This document shows positions 17,092 through 27,433 of a stretch of DNA of 64,000 bases, piece by piece. Position 1 is the first letter of the stretch. The number at the start of each line of letters is the position of its first letter. The DNA comes from Leisingera thetidis (lineage in GTDB: Bacteria; Pseudomonadota; Alphaproteobacteria; Rhodobacterales; Rhodobacteraceae). Under the pieces are notes generated by a model that made no database searches, had not been told where the DNA came from, and saw nothing but the letters and a program-made list of their open reading frames with translations. Both the position numbers and the translations under genes were made by a program. The DNA is taken from the NCBI RefSeq assembly GCF_025857195.1, contig NZ_CP109787.1, positions 2,793,501 to 2,857,500 of the forward strand, written 5' to 3'.

Positions 17092-17741
17092 CTGACGTCC
17101 CCCAATTGCACGGCCTGTCTGGCCAGGGTTTCAATCCCGCCCCAGTCCCCGGCGGCGATCAGGTCCGGCGGCGCGATCCAGCTGCCCCCCGCGCAAAGCA
17201 CATTGCTGAGGGCAAGGTAGCTGCCGGCGTTTGCGGGGCTGATGCCGCCGGTGGGGCAAAAGGCGATCTGCGGCAGCGGTGCGCCGATTGCCTTCAAGGC
17301 CGGTGCGCCGCCAGAGGCCTCCGCGGGGAAAAATTTCAGCATGTCGTAGCCGCGCGCGAGGAGCCGCATGGCCTCGGTTGCGGTTGCCGCCCCCGGCAGC
17401 AGCGGCAGCTGTTCCGCCTCGCAGGCGGCCAGAAGCTCATCCGTGGCGCCGGGGGAAACCCCGAAGGCAGCCCCGGCTGCTTTGGCAGCGCGCACATCCT
17501 CAGGGGTGATCAGCGTGCCGGCGCCGACGCGGCCGCCCGGCACCTCGGACATGGCGCGGATTGCTTCCAGCGCAGCCGGGGTGCGCAGGGTGACTTCCAG
17601 TGCCGGAAGACCCCCGGAAACCAGAGCTTCGGCCAGCGGGCGCGCGGCGGCGGCATCGTCGATGACCAGCACCGGCACGATTGGGGCGAGGCTGCAAAGC
17701 TCGCGGGTCAGCCGGCTGGCGTCTTTGGGGGAAAGCGTCAT
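17088..17741 (-). CDS. eda: KDPG (2-keto-3-deoxy-6-phosphogluconate) aldolase
   Basis: A 217-residue class I aldolase. It shows the family strand LEVTLRTP with the catalytic Glu, and the Schiff-base lysine in MLKFFPAE. It cleaves KDPG to pyruvate and glyceraldehyde-3-P. It is 3 bp after edd and overlaps pgi by 4 nt, a tight Entner-Doudoroff operon. Confidence 0.97.
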   Translation of the reverse strand: MTLSPKDASRLTRELCSLAPIVPVLVIDDAAAARPLAEALVSGGLPALEVTLRTPAALEAIRAMSEVPGGRVGAGTLITPEDVRAAKAAGAAFGVSPGATDELLAACEAEQLPLLPGAATATEAMRLLARGYDMLKFFPAEASGGAPALKAIGAPLPQIAFCPTGGISPANAGSYLALSNVLCAGGSWIAPPDLIAAGDWGGIETLARQAVQLGDVR

Positions 17742-17744
17742 GTG

Positions 17745-19556
17745 TCAGGCTCCGAAGATTGTGGCGCCGTCCGTGGCGGCGCTGACGGTGTTGCGGAAGG
17801 CTGCGAACAGCTCGCGGCCGGTTCCGGCTTGGCCGGCGGTCAGGTCTGCGGTTGCGGCAGGGCGCACGCACACCCCTTTGGTCAGGATCTCAAGCGTTCC
17901 GGCGACTGCATCCACCCGCAGGATATCTCCGTCCTGCAGGCGGGCGATGGCGCCGCCGTCCACCGCTTCGGGACTGACATGGATCGCGGCAGGCACCTTG
18001 CCGGAGGCACCGGACATGCGGCCGTCGGTGACCAGTGCAACCTTCTGACCGCGGCCCTGAAGAATCCCCAGCAGCGGCGTCAGGCTGTGCAATTCAGGCA
18101 TGCCGTTGGCCTTTGGCCCCTGAAAGCGCACAACCACGATCACATCGCCGGTGAGTTCTCCTGCCTTGAAGGCGGTTTTGACCGCGTTCTGATCGGCAAA
18201 GACGCGCACCGGCGCCTCGACCTGCTGATGTTCGGGCGCCACCGCTGAAACCTTCATCACCGCGGTGCCAAGGCTGCCGGTCAGACGTTTGAGGCCGCCG
18301 GTCGGCTGGAACGGATCATAGGGCGGGCGCAGGATGGCTTCGTTGAGGCTGCCTCCGGCGCCATCGCGCCATGCCAGGACGCCTTCGTTCAGGACGGGCT
18401 CCTGGGTGTAGGTCTCCAATCCTTGGCCCGCCACGGTCACGGTGTCCGGATGCAGAAGACCGGCCTCCAGCAGCCCGCCGATCATGCAGCCAAGCCCGCC
18501 TGCGGCGTGGAAATGGTTCACATCCGCCAGCCCGTTTGGATAAACCCGCGCCAGCAGCGGGGTGATTTCGGAGAGATCCGAGAAATCCTGCCAGTCCAGC
18601 ACGATGCCGCCCGCCCGCGCCATCGCCACCAGATGGATCAGCAGATTGGTGGAGCCACCGGTGGCGTTCAGCCCGACAATGCCGTTCACAAAGGCCTTTT
18701 CATCGAGAATGCTGCAGACAGGCGTATAGTGGTTGCCAAGCGCGCTGAGCGACAAGGCCCGTTTCGCACCCTCGACAGTCAACGCCTCGCGTAAGGGCGT
18801 ACCAGGGGTGACAAAGGAAGAGCCGGGCAGGTGCAGCCCCATGAACTCCATCAGCATCTGGTTGGTGTTGGCGGTGCCGTAAAAGGTGCAGGTGCCCGGC
18901 CCGTGATAGGCGGCCATCTCGGCAGCCAGCAGCGTGTCCCGGTCCACTTCGCCTGCGGCGAACTGCTGGCGGACCTTGGCCTTTTCATCATTGGCCAGGC
19001 CGCTGGTCATCGGGCCGGCGGGAAGAAACACCGCCGGCAGATGCCCAAACGCCTGCGCCGCAATCACCAGCCCGGGCACGATCTTGTCGCAGACGCCCAG
19101 AAAGACCGCGGCGTCGAACGTGGCATGGCTCAGGGCGACCGAGGCGGCGAGCGCGATCACGTCGCGGGAAAACAGGCTCAATTCCATGCCCGCCTCTCCC
19201 TGCGTGACGCCGTCGCACATGGCAGGCACACCGCCGGCCACCTGTGCGGTGCCGCCGGCCTCGCGGGCGGCCTGCTTGATCAGGGCCGGGTAATGTTCAA
19301 ACGGCTGATGCGCCGACAGCATGTCGTTGTAGGCGGTGACAATGCCGAGATTGCCGGCGCTGCCGCCAGCCAATTGCGTCTTGTCACCGCCGCTGGCGGC
19401 AAAGGCATGCGCCTGGCCGCTGCAGGACAAATGCGCCCTGGCCGGGCCCTTTGCCGCGGACTGCTCCATGCGTTCAAGGTAGGCGGCCCGGGTTGGTTCG
19501 CTGCGGGCTATGATGCGCTCAGTCACGCGCAGCAGGGTGTCATTGAGCTTGCTCAT
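17745..19556 (-). CDS. edd: 6-phosphogluconate dehydratase
   Basis: A 603-residue IlvD/Edd-family dehydratase with the expected length for Edd. The conserved CDKIVPG cysteine motif and the GGSTN motif ([13 protein letters not shown]) are present. It uses an iron-sulfur cluster to turn 6-phosphogluconate into KDPG. ATG 19556 is preceded by GGGAG. It is 92 bp downstream of zwf and 3 bp upstream of eda. Confidence 0.97.
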   Translation of the reverse strand: MSKLNDTLLRVTERIIARSEPTRAAYLERMEQSAAKGPARAHLSCSGQAHAFAASGGDKTQLAGGSAGNLGIVTAYNDMLSAHQPFEHYPALIKQAAREAGGTAQVAGGVPAMCDGVTQGEAGMELSLFSRDVIALAASVALSHATFDAAVFLGVCDKIVPGLVIAAQAFGHLPAVFLPAGPMTSGLANDEKAKVRQQFAAGEVDRDTLLAAEMAAYHGPGTCTFYGTANTNQMLMEFMGLHLPGSSFVTPGTPLREALTVEGAKRALSLSALGNHYTPVCSILDEKAFVNGIVGLNATGGSTNLLIHLVAMARAGGIVLDWQDFSDLSEITPLLARVYPNGLADVNHFHAAGGLGCMIGGLLEAGLLHPDTVTVAGQGLETYTQEPVLNEGVLAWRDGAGGSLNEAILRPPYDPFQPTGGLKRLTGSLGTAVMKVSAVAPEHQQVEAPVRVFADQNAVKTAFKAGELTGDVIVVVRFQGPKANGMPELHSLTPLLGILQGRGQKVALVTDGRMSGASGKVPAAIHVSPEAVDGGAIARLQDGDILRVDAVAGTLEILTKGVCVRPAATADLTAGQAGTGRELFAAFRNTVSAATDGATIFGA

Positions 19557-19648
19557 TGGCGTGCTCCCTTGGGAAAATTATTGGCCGGGACGCCACATAG
19601 GGGGTGCGGCTTGGCCGGTGGCCGCGACTTGCAATCCTGGGGCATGGC

Positions 19649-21100
19649 TCAGCCCCCGATCTCGCGCCACCGCCGTCCTTCGCGGTGCAGCAGCATCAGG
19701 GCATCCTCCGGTCCGGAACCGCCGGGATCATAAGGCGACGGGGCCGGCCCGGTGTCTTCCCAGCGGGCAATGATCGGATCCGCCCAGGCCCAGGCGGCCT
19801 CAACCTCGTCGCCGCGCATGAACAGAGTTTGGTCTCCGCGGATCACGTCCATGATCAGACGCTCATAGGCATCCTGCGGCTCGGCCCTCTCCCCCAGCGC
19901 TTCGGCAAAGGTCATGTCCAGCGACACCTCGGCCAGGCGGAAGCCCCCCGGCCCCGGTTCCTTGATCGTGTTGCGCAGGGTGATGCCTTCATCCGGCTGC
20001 AGGCGGATGATCATTGCGTTGCTGCGCCGCCCGGCCATGTCCGGAAAAATCATGTGCGGCGGGTCGCGGAACACCACCGCAATTTCGGAACAGCGCGCCC
20101 GCAGCTTCTTACCCGTGCGCAGGTAGAATGGCGTGCCCGCCCACCGCCAGTTGCCGATATTCACCTTCATGGCGATGAAGCTTTCGGTGCTGCTGTGCAG
20201 GTTGCCGGCATGGTCGCAGTAGCTGCCTGCGCTGCCTTGGGCGCGGTACTGGCCGCGCACGATGTCCGATGGTGCCACCGGTTCCAGTGCCTCGATCACC
20301 TTGACCTTCTCGTCGCGCACCGCGTCGGAGGTAAAGCGGGACGGCGGCTCCATCGCGGTCAGACACAATAGCTGCATCAGGTGGTTCTGCACCATGTCCC
20401 GCATCGCACCGGAGCGGTCGTAATACTCGCCACGCCCCTCAACGCCAAGGCTTTCGGCCACGGTGATCTGAACGTGGTCCACATGGGTGGAGTTCCACAA
20501 AGGCTCCCACAGGGCGTTGGCAAAGCGCAGCGCCATCAGGTTCTGCACGGTTTCCTTGCCCAGATAGTGGTCGATCCGGTAGATCTGATGCTCGTCGAAG
20601 TTCCGGCGCAGGTCTGCGTTCAGTTTCCGGGCCGATGCCAGATCATGGCCAAAGGGTTTCTCCACCACGATCCGGCTGTCGGCCGAGGCGATGTCCCTGT
20701 CTCTCAGATTGGCGGCGATGGTGCCGAACAGCGCGGGCGAGACGGACAGGTAGAACGCCTGTACGACCTCCGGCCGCAGCGCCTGCGCCAGGGCATCCCA
20801 GCCCTCGCCGCCGTCGGCATCGACACGCACGTAATCCAGGCCGGCCAGGAATTTTTCCAGCATCCCGGCCTGCTGCACGGCTTGCGGCGCGAATTCCAGC
20901 AGGCAGGCATGCACCGCTTCGGTGAATTCCGCGCGGTTCATTGCGGTGCGGGCGCTGCCGATGATCCGCGCGCCTTCCGGCATCTGCCCGACCGCAAACC
21001 GGTGAAACAATCCGGGCAGGATCTTGCGGCGGGCAAGATCGCCGGTAGCGCCGAACAGGACCAGATCGAAGGGGTCGACGGGAATGACGCGGGACACCAT
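19649..21100 (-). CDS. zwf: Glucose-6-phosphate 1-dehydrogenase
   Basis: A 483-residue G6PDH. It has the NADP-binding GATGDLARRK near the N-terminus and the active-site RIDHYLGKE motif. It makes 6-phosphogluconolactone and feeds Edd-Eda. ATG 21100 begins the family fold, but its own ribosome site is weak. A 27-codon reading frame with a strong AGGAGG ends 4 nt before this ATG, so zwf may be translated by reinitiation. An in-frame GTG at 21175 would add an Arg/Pro-rich tail and is less likely. Confidence 0.95.
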   Translation of the reverse strand: MVSRVIPVDPFDLVLFGATGDLARRKILPGLFHRFAVGQMPEGARIIGSARTAMNRAEFTEAVHACLLEFAPQAVQQAGMLEKFLAGLDYVRVDADGGEGWDALAQALRPEVVQAFYLSVSPALFGTIAANLRDRDIASADSRIVVEKPFGHDLASARKLNADLRRNFDEHQIYRIDHYLGKETVQNLMALRFANALWEPLWNSTHVDHVQITVAESLGVEGRGEYYDRSGAMRDMVQNHLMQLLCLTAMEPPSRFTSDAVRDEKVKVIEALEPVAPSDIVRGQYRAQGSAGSYCDHAGNLHSSTESFIAMKVNIGNWRWAGTPFYLRTGKKLRARCSEIAVVFRDPPHMIFPDMAGRRSNAMIIRLQPDEGITLRNTIKEPGPGGFRLAEVSLDMTFAEALGERAEPQDAYERLIMDVIRGDQTLFMRGDEVEAAWAWADPIIARWEDTGPAPSPYDPGGSGPEDALMLLHREGRRWREIGG

Positions 21101-21104
21101 CGGC

Positions 21105-21188
21105 TCAGCCCGTCCCTTTCGGCCCCGCGGCCGGACGCGGCGTCCTGCCGCCGCGGGCCAGGCCAAATATGGCACACTTGATGGTCAT
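21105..21188 (-). CDS. Possible 27-codon leader peptide upstream of zwf
   Basis: ATG 21188 follows AGGAGG at 8 nt. The frame codes a peptide starting MTIKCAIFGLARGG and rich in Arg, Pro and Gly later. Its stop is separated from the zwf ATG by only GCCG. It is too short to identify. The better ribosome site and the near-contact with zwf suggest translational coupling. Confidence 0.45.
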   Translation of the reverse strand: MTIKCAIFGLARGGRTPRPAAGPKGTG

Positions 21189-21240
21189 GGGGCTTTCCTC
21201 CTTTGGACCGCATCACGGACACCGCGATGCGGAGCACTTT

Positions 21241-21254
21241 TGGTAGCGCTAACA
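21241..21254. promoter_or_regulatory. LacI/GntR-type operator candidate upstream of zwf operon
   Basis: TGGTAGCGCTAACA is a 14-bp palindrome with a single mismatch and an AGCGCT centre, the usual form for LacI-family operators of alphaproteobacterial sugar operons. It lies 53 bp upstream of the leader ATG and downstream of the fructokinase stop. Confidence 0.5.
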
Positions 21255-21289
21255 TTTGTGCGCGGAAAAGGGGAGGGAAAAGTTCGCAT

Positions 21290-22216
21290 TTACAGCTCCC
21301 CGGCCCAAGGCGGGTTGGCACCGGCGCGGGACACCGTAACCGCCGCCACTTTTGCACCATGCTCCATTGCCTGTTGCAGAACGTCAGGCGGCAGGGCGGC
21401 CAGCTCGGGTTTCGTCAGCCGCCCAAGCTCAGACAGTTTGGCAAGAACGCCTGCGTTGAATGTGTCGCCAGCCCCGACGGTGTCGGAGATTTTGGCCCTG
21501 ACCGCAGGCACGCGCACTTCACCGCCGTTCGCAAGATAGCCGGTTGCACCTTCGCCGCCGCGTGTCAGGATCAGTACGGATGGCCCACGTTCCAGAAGGA
21601 AGGACACTTTCTCGCTCAGCGACAGCGGTTCCGGCTGCAGCCAGTTCAGATCTTCGTCGGAGACCTTCACGATATCCGCTTGCGACACCATCCTGTCCAG
21701 CCGGGCGCGGTAGCGTTCGATGTCCTGAATGAACCGCGGCCGGATGTTCGGATCGATCATCACTGCACGCCCCTCGGCCTCGCGCTCCAGCAGCGCGGCA
21801 TAGGCACCGGCGCAAGGCTCAGAGGCCAGGCTGATCCCGCCGAAAAACAGCGCCGAGACCTCCTGAGGGAGCTTGGGCATGTCGCCAGGCGCAAGCATGC
21901 GCCCGGCTGAGTTCTCGTCGAAGAAGCAATAGGTGGCATGGCCATCCGCCAGGCGCACGAAGGCCAGCGTGGTGGGGCGGCCGGACTGGATCACCAGCGA
22001 GGTGTCAACGTGACTGGCCTTCAGCGCCTCGGCCAGCTGTCGCCCGAACATGTCGGCGGACAGGCCGGTCAGCATGCCGACCCGCACCCCGAGCCGTCCC
22101 AGCGCAATGGCCGTGTTGAACACCGCCCCGCCGGGATGGGGCACGAATCCTTCCGCCCCGTCCACAGTTGGCGCGGGGATCATGTCGATCAGGGCTTCTC
22201 CGCAGCACAGGATCAT
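21290..22216 (-). CDS. frk: Fructokinase (PfkB family)
   Basis: A 308-residue PfkB/ribokinase-type sugar kinase. The N-terminal GEALIDMIP and GGAVFNTAIALGRLG bind the sugar. The C-terminal DTVGAGDTFNAG is the anion hole and catalytic Asp signature. Context makes fructose the likely substrate: SmoS and MtlK both release fructose, and Pgi follows. ATG 22216 overlaps the mtlK stop by 4 nt. Confidence 0.9.
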   Translation of the reverse strand: MILCCGEALIDMIPAPTVDGAEGFVPHPGGAVFNTAIALGRLGVRVGMLTGLSADMFGRQLAEALKASHVDTSLVIQSGRPTTLAFVRLADGHATYCFFDENSAGRMLAPGDMPKLPQEVSALFFGGISLASEPCAGAYAALLEREAEGRAVMIDPNIRPRFIQDIERYRARLDRMVSQADIVKVSDEDLNWLQPEPLSLSEKVSFLLERGPSVLILTRGGEGATGYLANGGEVRVPAVRAKISDTVGAGDTFNAGVLAKLSELGRLTKPELAALPPDVLQQAMEHGAKVAAVTVSRAGANPPWAGEL

Positions 22217-23748
22217 GTTTCCAAGCCCCCCTTGGCCTGCTCTTGCCCGGTATAGGTGCACAATGCAGCTTCGCATCCTTCCGACCAGATCAGGCTGAGC
22301 CAGCGCGAAAACTCCACAGCGAACCATTGGTTGCCGGCCAGATCACCGTAGATATCATGCTGTTCGAGCCAGGCTTGCGGGCGCAGCCTTGCGGCCATTG
22401 CAGCCTCAGCCAGCGCTTCCCAGTTGGGGTCGTTGGCCTCAATCCCGGTGCTGTCCTCCCGGGTCCCTGCACACATGCGCGCCCAAAGCGCCTCGACCAG
22501 GCTCAGTCCTGCGATCGGTCCGCCTGCTGCCAGCGCGTCACGCAGGATGGGATGGACAAATCCCGGGTGCCGGGAGGAGCCGTCAAAGGCGACCCGCCGG
22601 ACCGTGTCGCGGATGGCGGGGTTGGAAAACCGCCGCTCGATCAGTTCGGCATAGTCTTGCGGGTTCATTCCCGGAACTGCTGCAACGTAAGGGGCAATCT
22701 CCTCTTGCTGGACCTTGCGGAACAGCGCGGCAATCAGCGGATGCTCCATGCAGTCGGCGATGGTCTCCAACGAAAACATCTCTCCGGCATTGGCCAAAAC
22801 CTGGTGGCCCGCATTCAAAATGCGGATTTTCATCACCTCGTAGTCATGCACGGCGGGTGTGAACACCGCCCCTGCCTTATCCCAGTCGGGCCGGCCCGCA
22901 CAGAAGTCATCCTCGATCACCCACTGGCGGTAGTTTTCATGGGTGACGGGGGCGGCATCCTCAATGCCCAGCTTGCGGGCAAGGGCGATCTCATTGGGGC
23001 CGGTCGCGGGCACAATGCAGTCGACCATCGAATTCGGGAAACTGCAGGTCTGATCGATCCAATCCGCCAGCTTCGGGTCGGTGAGCCGTGCCAGCGAGAC
23101 CACCGCCTGCCGGGTGGCGTTGCCATTGCCGCGCAGGTTGTCGCAGCTTTGAACGGTAAATGGGCCGGCTCCGGCATCGCGCCTGGTTTTCAGCGCAGCT
23201 GCAATGGCTCCGAAAACAGTGCAGGGACGGGTTGGATTCTCCACGTCATGACGAATGTCGGGGTGCCGCGCATCCAACCCGCCGGTGCCCGGGTCCACGA
23301 AATAGCCGCCCTCGGTCACGGTCAGCGACACAATGCGGATCGCCGGATCCGACATGGCGCGGATCAGCGCGCCGTTTCCGTCTTCTATCGGCAGGTAATC
23401 GATCATCGCGCCGGTGATCTCGGCCGAGACGCTGCCGGGCGCCAGTTCAATCAGGGTGGTCAGGCAGTCCTGCGCCAGCAGCTTTTCCCGCATCGCGGCA
23501 TCATAGGGGCGCACCCCCGCGCCGATGATGGCCCAGTCCCGTGCCAATCCCTGCTGCATCAGCCGGTGCAGGTACCAGGCCTGATGGGCGCGGTGGAAAT
23601 TGCCAAGGCCAATGTGGATGATCCCCGGCTTCAGCGCGGCGCGGTCGTATCCGGGGCCTGCAACACCTTCGGGCAGGTCCTTCAGCGCCTCCTGGCTCAG
23701 TTTCACCGGGGCGCGTTGTGCTGTTTCCCGTTCCATCAGCTCATCCAT
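22213..23748 (-). CDS. mtlK: Mannitol 2-dehydrogenase (polyol dehydrogenase)
   Basis: A 511-residue long-chain mannitol dehydrogenase. It has the N-terminal IHIGLGNFHRAHQA nucleotide-binding motif and the central KIRILNAGHQ catalytic lysine region. It oxidises D-mannitol to fructose with NAD. The start ATG 23748 overlaps smoS by 13 nt; a second ATG at 23736 in a TGATG overlap is equally plausible. The position after smoS is as in the Rhodobacter smo-mtl operon. Confidence 0.93.
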   Translation of the reverse strand: MDELMERETAQRAPVKLSQEALKDLPEGVAGPGYDRAALKPGIIHIGLGNFHRAHQAWYLHRLMQQGLARDWAIIGAGVRPYDAAMREKLLAQDCLTTLIELAPGSVSAEITGAMIDYLPIEDGNGALIRAMSDPAIRIVSLTVTEGGYFVDPGTGGLDARHPDIRHDVENPTRPCTVFGAIAAALKTRRDAGAGPFTVQSCDNLRGNGNATRQAVVSLARLTDPKLADWIDQTCSFPNSMVDCIVPATGPNEIALARKLGIEDAAPVTHENYRQWVIEDDFCAGRPDWDKAGAVFTPAVHDYEVMKIRILNAGHQVLANAGEMFSLETIADCMEHPLIAALFRKVQQEEIAPYVAAVPGMNPQDYAELIERRFSNPAIRDTVRRVAFDGSSRHPGFVHPILRDALAAGGPIAGLSLVEALWARMCAGTREDSTGIEANDPNWEALAEAAMAARLRPQAWLEQHDIYGDLAGNQWFAVEFSRWLSLIWSEGCEAALCTYTGQEQAKGGLET

Positions 23749-24505
23749 TGTCCGCCATCCACGTTGTAGGTTTGGGCGACGACATAGCCGGCCTCGTCCG
23801 AGGCCAGAAAAACTGCCATGCCGGTCAGGTCCTCCGCCCGTCCCATGCGCCCGTAAGAAACCGCCTGTGCGACCTCTTGTTTCTTCTGGCCGGGCGCCTT
23901 GCGCTCATGCTTTGCAAAGAGCGCATCAACGCCGTCCCAATGCTCACCTTCGACCACACCGGGGGAGATGGCGTTCACGTTGATGCCGTGCCGGATCAGG
24001 TTCAGGCCCGCCGATTGGGTCAGGCTGATGACAGCGGCCTTGGTGGCGCAATAGACCGCCACCAGCGGTTCCCCCCGCCGGCCTGCCTGGCTGGCCATGT
24101 TGATGATTTTGCCGCCTTCACCGCGGTCTATCATGTGCTTTGCCACCGCCTGCAGAGTAAACAGCGTGCCGGCGACATTGACGGGAAAGGCGCGGTCATA
24201 GTCGTTGCGGGTAATCTCCGTCACCGGTGCTGCGGTAAAGACGGCCGCGTTGTTGATCAGGATGTCGATCCGGCCCAGCTCAGCGGCCGTTTCGGCCACG
24301 GCCTGACCAATGCTGGTCTGATCGGTGATATCCAGCCGGACGGCGATGGCAGCGCCGCCCAGTTCTTCCGCTGCTGTCTGCGCGCCTTCGAAATCAATGT
24401 CGGCGATGGCCACACGGGCGCCTTCGCGCACGTAGGCCCCGGCGAAGGCACGCCCGATGCCCCGGGCGCCGCCGGTTATCAGCGCCGTTTTACCTGCCAG
24501 CCGCT

Positions 24506-24509
<4 letters not shown>
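23736..24509 (-). CDS. smoS: Sorbitol dehydrogenase (SDR family)
   Basis: A 257-residue short-chain dehydrogenase. The coenzyme motif TGGARGIG is near residue 13, NNAA follows, and the catalytic YCATK (Tyr-x3-Lys) is present. Expected product is fructose from sorbitol. It is coupled to smoK (4-nt overlap) and mtlK. Confidence 0.92.
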
Positions 24510-25510
<1,001 letters not shown>

Positions 25511-25522
25511 GTCGATGTCTCC

Positions 25523-26353
25523 TTATTTCACAGCGCCGAAGGTCAGGCCGCTGACAAGTTGTTTCTGGCTGAACCAGCCGAGGATCAGGATCGGGGCAAT
25601 GGCCATGGTGGAAGCCGCGCTCAGTTTGGCGTAGAACAGGCCCTCGGGGCTGGAGTAGCTGGCGATGAAGGCCGTCAGCGGGGCCGCCTTGGCCGCAGTC
25701 AGGTTGAGCGTCCAGAAGGCTTCGTTCCAAGCCAGGATCACGTTCAGCAGCAGGGTGGAGGCGATGCCGGGAATGGCCATCGGCGTGAGGATATACAGAA
25801 CCTCTTCCCGCAAGCTGGCGCCATCCATCCGGGCCGCTTCCAGGATCTCGCCGGGGATCTCCTTGAAGTAGGTGTAGAGCATCCAGACGATGATCGGCAG
25901 GTTGATGAGCATCAGCACGATCACCAGGCCGATCTTGGTGTCCAGCAGACCCAGTTTGATGAAGATCAGGTAGATCGGGTACAGCACGCCGACGGCAGGC
26001 AGCATCTTGGTGGACAGCATCCACAGGAGGATGTCCTTGGTTCGTTTGGAAGGCACAAAGGCCATCGACCAGGCGGCGGGCACTGCGATGAGGATGCCGA
26101 GGATGGTGGAGCCGCCGGCGATGATGATGGAGTTCCACAGGAAGCGGCCGTAGTTGGAACGCTCCTGCACCACCGAATAGTTCTCCAGCGTCCAGTCGAA
26201 GAACAGGAAGACCGGCGGATCGGCGATGGCCTGGGCTTCGGTCTTGAAGCTGGTCAGGATCGTCCAGAGGATCGGGAAGAAGATCAAGAGGCCCACACCC
26301 CATGCCAGGGCAGTATTCAGGGCTTTGCGTTGCGATGTGATTGCACGTGCCAT
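25523..26353 (-). CDS. smoG: Sorbitol/mannitol ABC transporter permease 2
   Basis: A 276-residue inner-membrane permease (MalG type) with six likely spans. The EAA loop reads EAARMDGASLREEVLYILTP and couples to SmoK. GGAGG precedes ATG 26353. It is 10 bp after smoF. Confidence 0.93.
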   Translation of the reverse strand: MARAITSQRKALNTALAWGVGLLIFFPILWTILTSFKTEAQAIADPPVFLFFDWTLENYSVVQERSNYGRFLWNSIIIAGGSTILGILIAVPAAWSMAFVPSKRTKDILLWMLSTKMLPAVGVLYPIYLIFIKLGLLDTKIGLVIVLMLINLPIIVWMLYTYFKEIPGEILEAARMDGASLREEVLYILTPMAIPGIASTLLLNVILAWNEAFWTLNLTAAKAAPLTAFIASYSSPEGLFYAKLSAASTMAIAPILILGWFSQKQLVSGLTFGAVK

Positions 26354-26363
26354 GAGGGCCTCC

Positions 26364-27317
26364 TTAGGCGTCCAGGTTCTTGCCGACGATGCGCATCAGG
26401 AAGACGGCAACGATGTTGGCGAGGATGATGGCGTAGACACCGCCAGCGGATCCCAGCCCGATGTTCTGGCTCTCCAGCACCCGCTGGAAGATCAGATAGG
26501 TCAGGGTCTTGGTGCCAAAGGCGCCCTGGGTGGTGACGAAGATCTCGGCAAAGATCGACAGCAGAAAAATAGTCTGGATCAGAACCACCACCGTGATGGC
26601 GCGCGACAGATGCGGCAGGGTGATATAGGCAAAGCGCTTCACCGGCGGCGCGCCGTCCATTTCCGCCGCTTCAAGCTGTTCGCTGTCCAGCGACTGGATG
26701 GCGGTCAGCAGGATCAGCGTCGCGAACGGCAGCCACTGCCAGCTGACAATCAGGATGATCGACTGAGTCGAAGCCTCGGTCAGCCAGACCAAAGGCTCGG
26801 CGCCGAAGGCGCGCCAGACATGGGCGAGCAGGCCGTTGACCGGATCCATGAACATGTTCTTCCAGACCAGCGCCGACACGGTGGGCATCACGAAAAAGGG
26901 CGCGATCACCAGAATGCGGACGATGCCGCGGCCCCACATCGGCTGATTGAGCAGGATCGCCAGCAGCACGCCCAGGACCACGGTGATGGCCAGAACGCCG
27001 CCGACGATCACCAGCGTCGCCTGAACGCTGGGCCAGAAGGCGCTGGAGGAGACAAACCGGACATAGTTGTCGAAACCGACCCAGCCCAGGTCGCCGCCGC
27101 GCAGCGGCAGGAATTTCTTGAACGAGAAGTAGAGCGTCATCGTCAGCGGCACCAGCATCCAGCCCAGAAGCAGGATCACGGCCGGCGCCATCATCAGCCG
27201 GGCTGCGGTGCGGGCGTGTTTCGTGCCGCCTTTGTGATCCGCCGCGGCGGGCTGGCTTGCCGCCTTGGGCGGGGCCATCGTCAGCCGGTCCGCGGGTTGG
27301 GAGTGTTGCGTTGCCAT
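26364..27317 (-). CDS. smoF: Sorbitol/mannitol ABC transporter permease 1
   Basis: A 317-residue MalF-type permease. A ~35-residue soluble N-terminus precedes the first membrane span, and the EAA loop reads EAAEMDGAPPVKRFAYITLP. GGAGGAGG 8 nt upstream fixes ATG 27317 over an upstream in-frame start at 27344. It lies downstream of smoE after a stem-loop. Confidence 0.93.
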   Translation of the reverse strand: MATQHSQPADRLTMAPPKAASQPAAADHKGGTKHARTAARLMMAPAVILLLGWMLVPLTMTLYFSFKKFLPLRGGDLGWVGFDNYVRFVSSSAFWPSVQATLVIVGGVLAITVVLGVLLAILLNQPMWGRGIVRILVIAPFFVMPTVSALVWKNMFMDPVNGLLAHVWRAFGAEPLVWLTEASTQSIILIVSWQWLPFATLILLTAIQSLDSEQLEAAEMDGAPPVKRFAYITLPHLSRAITVVVLIQTIFLLSIFAEIFVTTQGAFGTKTLTYLIFQRVLESQNIGLGSAGGVYAIILANIVAVFLMRIVGKNLDA

Positions 27318-27386
27318 TTGGTGTACCTCCTCCGTTGACGGCACGCGGGCCGCCTTGGACGATTATGCGCTCTGGGGGATCGCTGG

Positions 27387-27409
27387 GGCCAGAGGGCGGC
27401 GCTCTGGCC
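27387..27409 (-). other. smoE-smoF intercistronic stem-loop
   Basis: GGCCAGAG (27387-27394) and CTCTGGCC (27402-27409) make a perfect 8-bp stem with a 7-nt loop. Such hairpins after binding-protein genes commonly stabilise the upstream mRNA so the binding protein is made in excess. Confidence 0.65.
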
Positions 27410-27433
27410 GCCCCCGGGTGTCCGTGCGGGAGA

